Assembly: GCF_963855985.1 (NCBI RefSeq)
Contig: NW_026973566.1
Coordinates: forward strand, 1,240,001-1,304,000
Direction of reading: 5' to 3'
Origin: Ostrinia nubilalis
Taxonomy: Eukaryota > Arthropoda > Insecta > Lepidoptera > Crambidae
DNA length: 64,000 nucleotides
In this document: in pieces, positions 61,063 through 64,000 of the stretch
How the letters are laid out: every line of letters begins with the position of its first letter
Numbering within the stretch: position 1 is the first letter of the stretch
Translations under genes and position numbers: made by a program
Notes under the pieces: generated by a model
Told to the model about the DNA's origin: nothing
The model's database searches: none
What the model saw: only the letters and a program-made list of their open reading frames with translations

Positions 61063-63727
61063 TCTTGAAATATTTTTCGTGACGTTCTAATACTCTGTAC
61101 GGACCTTCATATGGTGAAACCAATGACTTTTTCCAATGGTATTTTAGTCAAGAATATGTATATCTTTTTGGAAATAAAATATTATTGTTGTTATTGTTAT
61201 TGTTTTTCACAGCATCTGTCCTGACAAACACATAATTACATGTGTTCATGTCCTTGTACACAAAAATGTTTTGCTTGTGATTGTGGTTATTTGGAATCGG
61301 TCTAGTGCTTTGGATGGAGCGCTGTAGATCCTCAACATACGATTCGGGTGAAATGTTGTCGTTCTTCTTACTTCCATCAAAGAAAATCCCGGGTAATCTG
61401 ACATTGGTACCATACACCATCTGAGCTGGGCTTACGTCGCACCCTTGGCGGAGAGTGGTACGCAGTCCCAGTAATACGGTGGGTAACTCCTGCGACCAAT
61501 CTCTGGCATTTCCTCGTGCAATAATAGCAGTCTTCATAGTTCTGTGCCATCGTTCCACTATTCCGTTGGATTGGGGATGATAGCTGGTGGTCCTAATTTT
61601 CTTGATTCCCATTAATTTAGCTAGTGATGTGAACAGATTGGATTCAAATTGACGTCCCTGATCTGTTGTCATCCTGATAGGGCATCCAAATCTTGAAATC
61701 CAGGTGTTGTAGAACGTTTTTGCTACGATCTCAGCTGTGACCTCTGGTACGGGTACGGCTTCAGGCCATCGGGTGAATCGGTCAATAAACGTGATCACAT
61801 ACCTATTGTTATTAGATATAGGTAGCGGTCCAACTATATCAATATGCACGTGATCAAATCGTGCGGACTCGGGGAATTGCGAAATCGGCGAGTTGTTATG
61901 GCGAAAAATCTTCGATTTTTGACAGGATAAACATTCCTTGGCCCAACGATTTGTATCCTGATTCATGCTAGGCCAAAAGTAATGTTTTTGAATTAACTTC
62001 CTGGTAGATCTGATTCCTGGGTGTGTGACGTCATGTAATGTACTGAATATTTGTTTACGAAATATGCTCGGTACATACGGTCGCACTTCGCCGGTCGATA
62101 CTTCACAATATAGTAATTGACTGTCTGTTAAATTAATTTTCTTCCATTTCAATCTGTCATTTTGTAAAAGTTTCATCATTTCGGGATCAGACATTTGTTG
62201 CGCTGCGAATTCATTCCAGTCGATCTTATCGGGGAAGTCTATCTGTGATATTCGAGACAGCGCGTCGGCCACTGGGTTCTGCGCTCCCGAGAGGTGTCGT
62301 ATATCGGATGTAAATTGTGCAATGTAATCCAATTGGCGTAATCGTCTTGGTGATATTTTTTCTTTACATACTGTTTGTTTATTTTTGAACATAAACGACA
62401 AAGGTTTATGATCCGTGTATACGATGACTTCGTGTCCCTCACAGTAGCTTTGAAAATGAGATATCGCCATGTAGATCGCTAGTAGCTCCCTGTCGTATGT
62501 GCTGTATCCTTGTTGTGTTTGTGATAGAGATTTTGAGAAAAATGCTATCGGTTTCCATTGTTTGTTGACATATTGTTGGAGAACGGCACCGACGCATGTT
62601 TGTGACGCGTCTGTCATTAGGGAGAGCGGTGCGTCAGGTGCGGGAGGACTCAGCGCGATAGCTTTTTTCAAACTATTCTTGCACTGGATGAATGCTTCCC
62701 TGGTTTCGTCATTCCACTCGATGTTATGGTTATTATGTTTCGTGCTATTTCCACACATGTATTTATTTAGCGGGGCCTGGTACGCGGCTGCTCTCGGTAT
62801 GCTAGTTCTGTAGAAATTTAGCATACCCAGGAAACGTTTCAAATCTCGTACCGTCTTTGGCAATGGATACTCATCAATGGCTTCGACTCTTTCAGGTAGT
62901 GGGCTTATACCATCTGTTGTAATTTTGTATCCTAGGAATTCTATTTCTGGCTGGCCGAATACGCATTTTTCCATGTTGATGGTTATCCCGTGGTTGTTCA
63001 AACGCTTAAACACTTCATCTATGTGTTCCCGATGACGATCTTGAGATTCTGATGCAATCAGGATATCGTCTACGAAGCAGAAAACATAATCCAGTCCACT
63101 CATTATCTCATTCATGAACCTCATGAAGGTTTGCCCTGCATTGCGAAGTCCGAATGGCATACGGGGAAATTCAAATAGTCCAAACGGTGTTATTATTGCT
63201 GTTTTTTCTATTTCTTCGACTGGTACTTGGTTGTAAGCTCTTTTGAGATCAATCCTGGTGAATATGTTCTTCTTAGGTAACAGGTAGGTGAAGTCTAACA
63301 GCCTTGGAATGGGATACCGATCTGGCTTGGTGATGGCATTTAATTTTCTATAGTCGCCGCATAGCCGGATACTACCGTCTTTTTTCTTGGTGGCGTGTAT
63401 TGGACTTACCCATGCGCTTTTGGATGGTCTACAAATTCCAGCTGCGAGCATGTGTTCGATCTCGTTTTTTACCAACTTATACTTGTCGGCTGACAGTTGG
63501 CGGCACTTGGATACAACAGGATGTCCTTCCGTAATGATTTGATGGACGACGTTGTGTTTCGGAGTTTCTTTCGCGCAAAATGGCTTCGTGACGTCTGGAT
63601 ATTGTTCTAGGATGTCAGCGTATGGGGTTTGAGCGTTGATGGTTTTTATAGTAGGTATACTAGATGTGGTCACACGTGCGGGTGTTAATAATCCCGTAAC
63701 CCCGTCAATTAATTTTTTCTGGCGCAT
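61063..63727 (-). CDS. pol: Third gypsy pol: RT, RNase H, integrase
   Basis: Main frame 63727-61148 (859 codons). RT: LCGDYRKLNAITKPDRYPIP, RIDLKRAYNQVPV and catalytic CFVDDILIAS near 63070, with FVDD in place of YVDD. RNase H: LMTDASQTCVGAVL, YDRELLAIYMAISHF, TDHKPLSFMF and ADALSRI. Integrase: HDVTHPGIRSTRKLI ... CLSCQKSK, then Asp in VHIDIVGPLP, Asp in TTDQGRQFES and Glu in SNGIVERWH. Near its end a run of eight Asn, from an (AAC/AAT)n stretch, and about 50 bp of foreign-looking sequence introduce a stop at 61148; the true continuation is at 61140-61063 and then 59910-59705. The small insertion and the Helitrons disable it. Confidence 0.9.
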
Positions 63728-64000
63728 ATCGACAAGTAGGTAATGTTTATCTAGGAAATCGGCGCCTATAATCGGCTGCTTGACGTCAGCGATGACAAAC
63801 GTCCATCGATACGGCCGACGTAATCCGAGATCTAGGTCAAGAGTTCGTTCACCATAATGTTTTTATTTCGCTCCCGTTTGCAGCGTATAATTTGTATTCA
63901 TGCGATTGTATTGCTCTTCTTGTTCTCGGGATAACGGATATGTTAGCCCCCGTATCAATCAGAAAACGATACCGACTTTTTCGATCGGTAACGCACAGGC
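63728..64000 (-). pseudogene. pol: Third gypsy protease, partial
   Basis: On the minus strand RSKKSRYRFLIDTGANISVI gives the aspartic-protease active site (DTGA, about 63960). The end of the domain (FVIADVKQPIIGADFLDKHY, LVDMRQKK) is in another frame, so a frameshift lies near 63860. The start of the gene is off the window. Confidence 0.8.

Larger units (their letters stand above)
58786..64000 (-). mobile_element. Third gypsy element with 3' accessory ORF, 5' end outside window
   Basis: Minus-strand order from the right edge: protease, RT-RNase H-IN, IN tail, small membrane-protein ORF, AT-rich region, PPT and 3' LTR. It lies in the outer element's gag. A stretch of Helitrons separates IN from its tail, and a frameshift lies in protease near 63860. 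Gag and the 5' LTR are beyond 64000. Confidence 0.85.

Overview
The window is eukaryotic, almost certainly from a moth or butterfly. There are no bacterial-type operons and no complete host gene. More than four fifths of it is transposable-element sequence. The lepidopteran call rests on repeat signatures: the 'CCGGCCAAGTGCGAGTCGG' repeat, short Helitrons ending in CTAG, a tRNA-derived SINE with the 'AAGCTTTGCTTAGTTTGGGA' body, and the mix of gypsy, BEL/Pao, DIRS, LOA and CR1/Jockey elements. This is an inference from recognised sequence types; no search was run.

Left third (1-28 kb, coding mostly on +). 1-7126 is the 3' part of an env-bearing Ty3/gypsy (errantivirus-like) element: gag end, pro, RT-RH-IN, env and 3' LTR. 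A 5'-truncated CR1/Jockey-type LINE follows (about 7187-10161). Next is an older interspersed repeat (10990-13516) holding a Helitron fragment, which holds a 1.57 kb TA-flanked foldback element. Two GC-rich exon-like segments with splice donors lie at 10678-10824 and 16025-16421. From 16633 to 25131 is an LTR element of gypsy type with LTRs identical by eye and a 4-bp target-site duplication, but a badly decayed interior containing a minisatellite, half a foldback element and a LOA-type LINE. Full copies of the same foldback family sit at 13936-14981 and 25708-26754. A gag-like remnant and a MULE-like transposase remnant fill 25.6-27.9 kb.

Middle (28-33 kb). A broken DIRS-type tyrosine-recombinase retrotransposon (about 27985-32446) is fused to a minus-strand gypsy gag fragment with its PBS and part of an LTR.

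Right half (33-64 kb, coding mostly on -) is a nested stack. An outer gypsy element has its pol cut into three pieces (36736-38159, 44999-45823, 56968-58785). It is split by an intact recent gypsy element (38160-44998, gag-pol of 1720 codons, 4-bp TSD ATAT) and by an env-bearing BEL/Pao element (45824-56962, 5-bp TSD CACGT). The BEL element is itself split by a 2.67 kb TIR element with a 9-bp TSD (49141-51806), which holds a further inverted-repeat unit and a SINE. A third gypsy element (58786 to beyond 64000) sits in the outer element's gag; three Helitrons lie head-to-tail inside its integrase. The outer element's long LTR (ends at 36663 and 32934) is split by a 2.13 kb segment carrying a THAP-domain first exon.

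Most notable: an integrase tail with three AT-hooks; a defective but recently mobile gypsy sharing terminal signals with the intact one; a BEL element whose env frame is open while its pol is broken; and a small predicted myristoylated membrane protein downstream of a gypsy pol.
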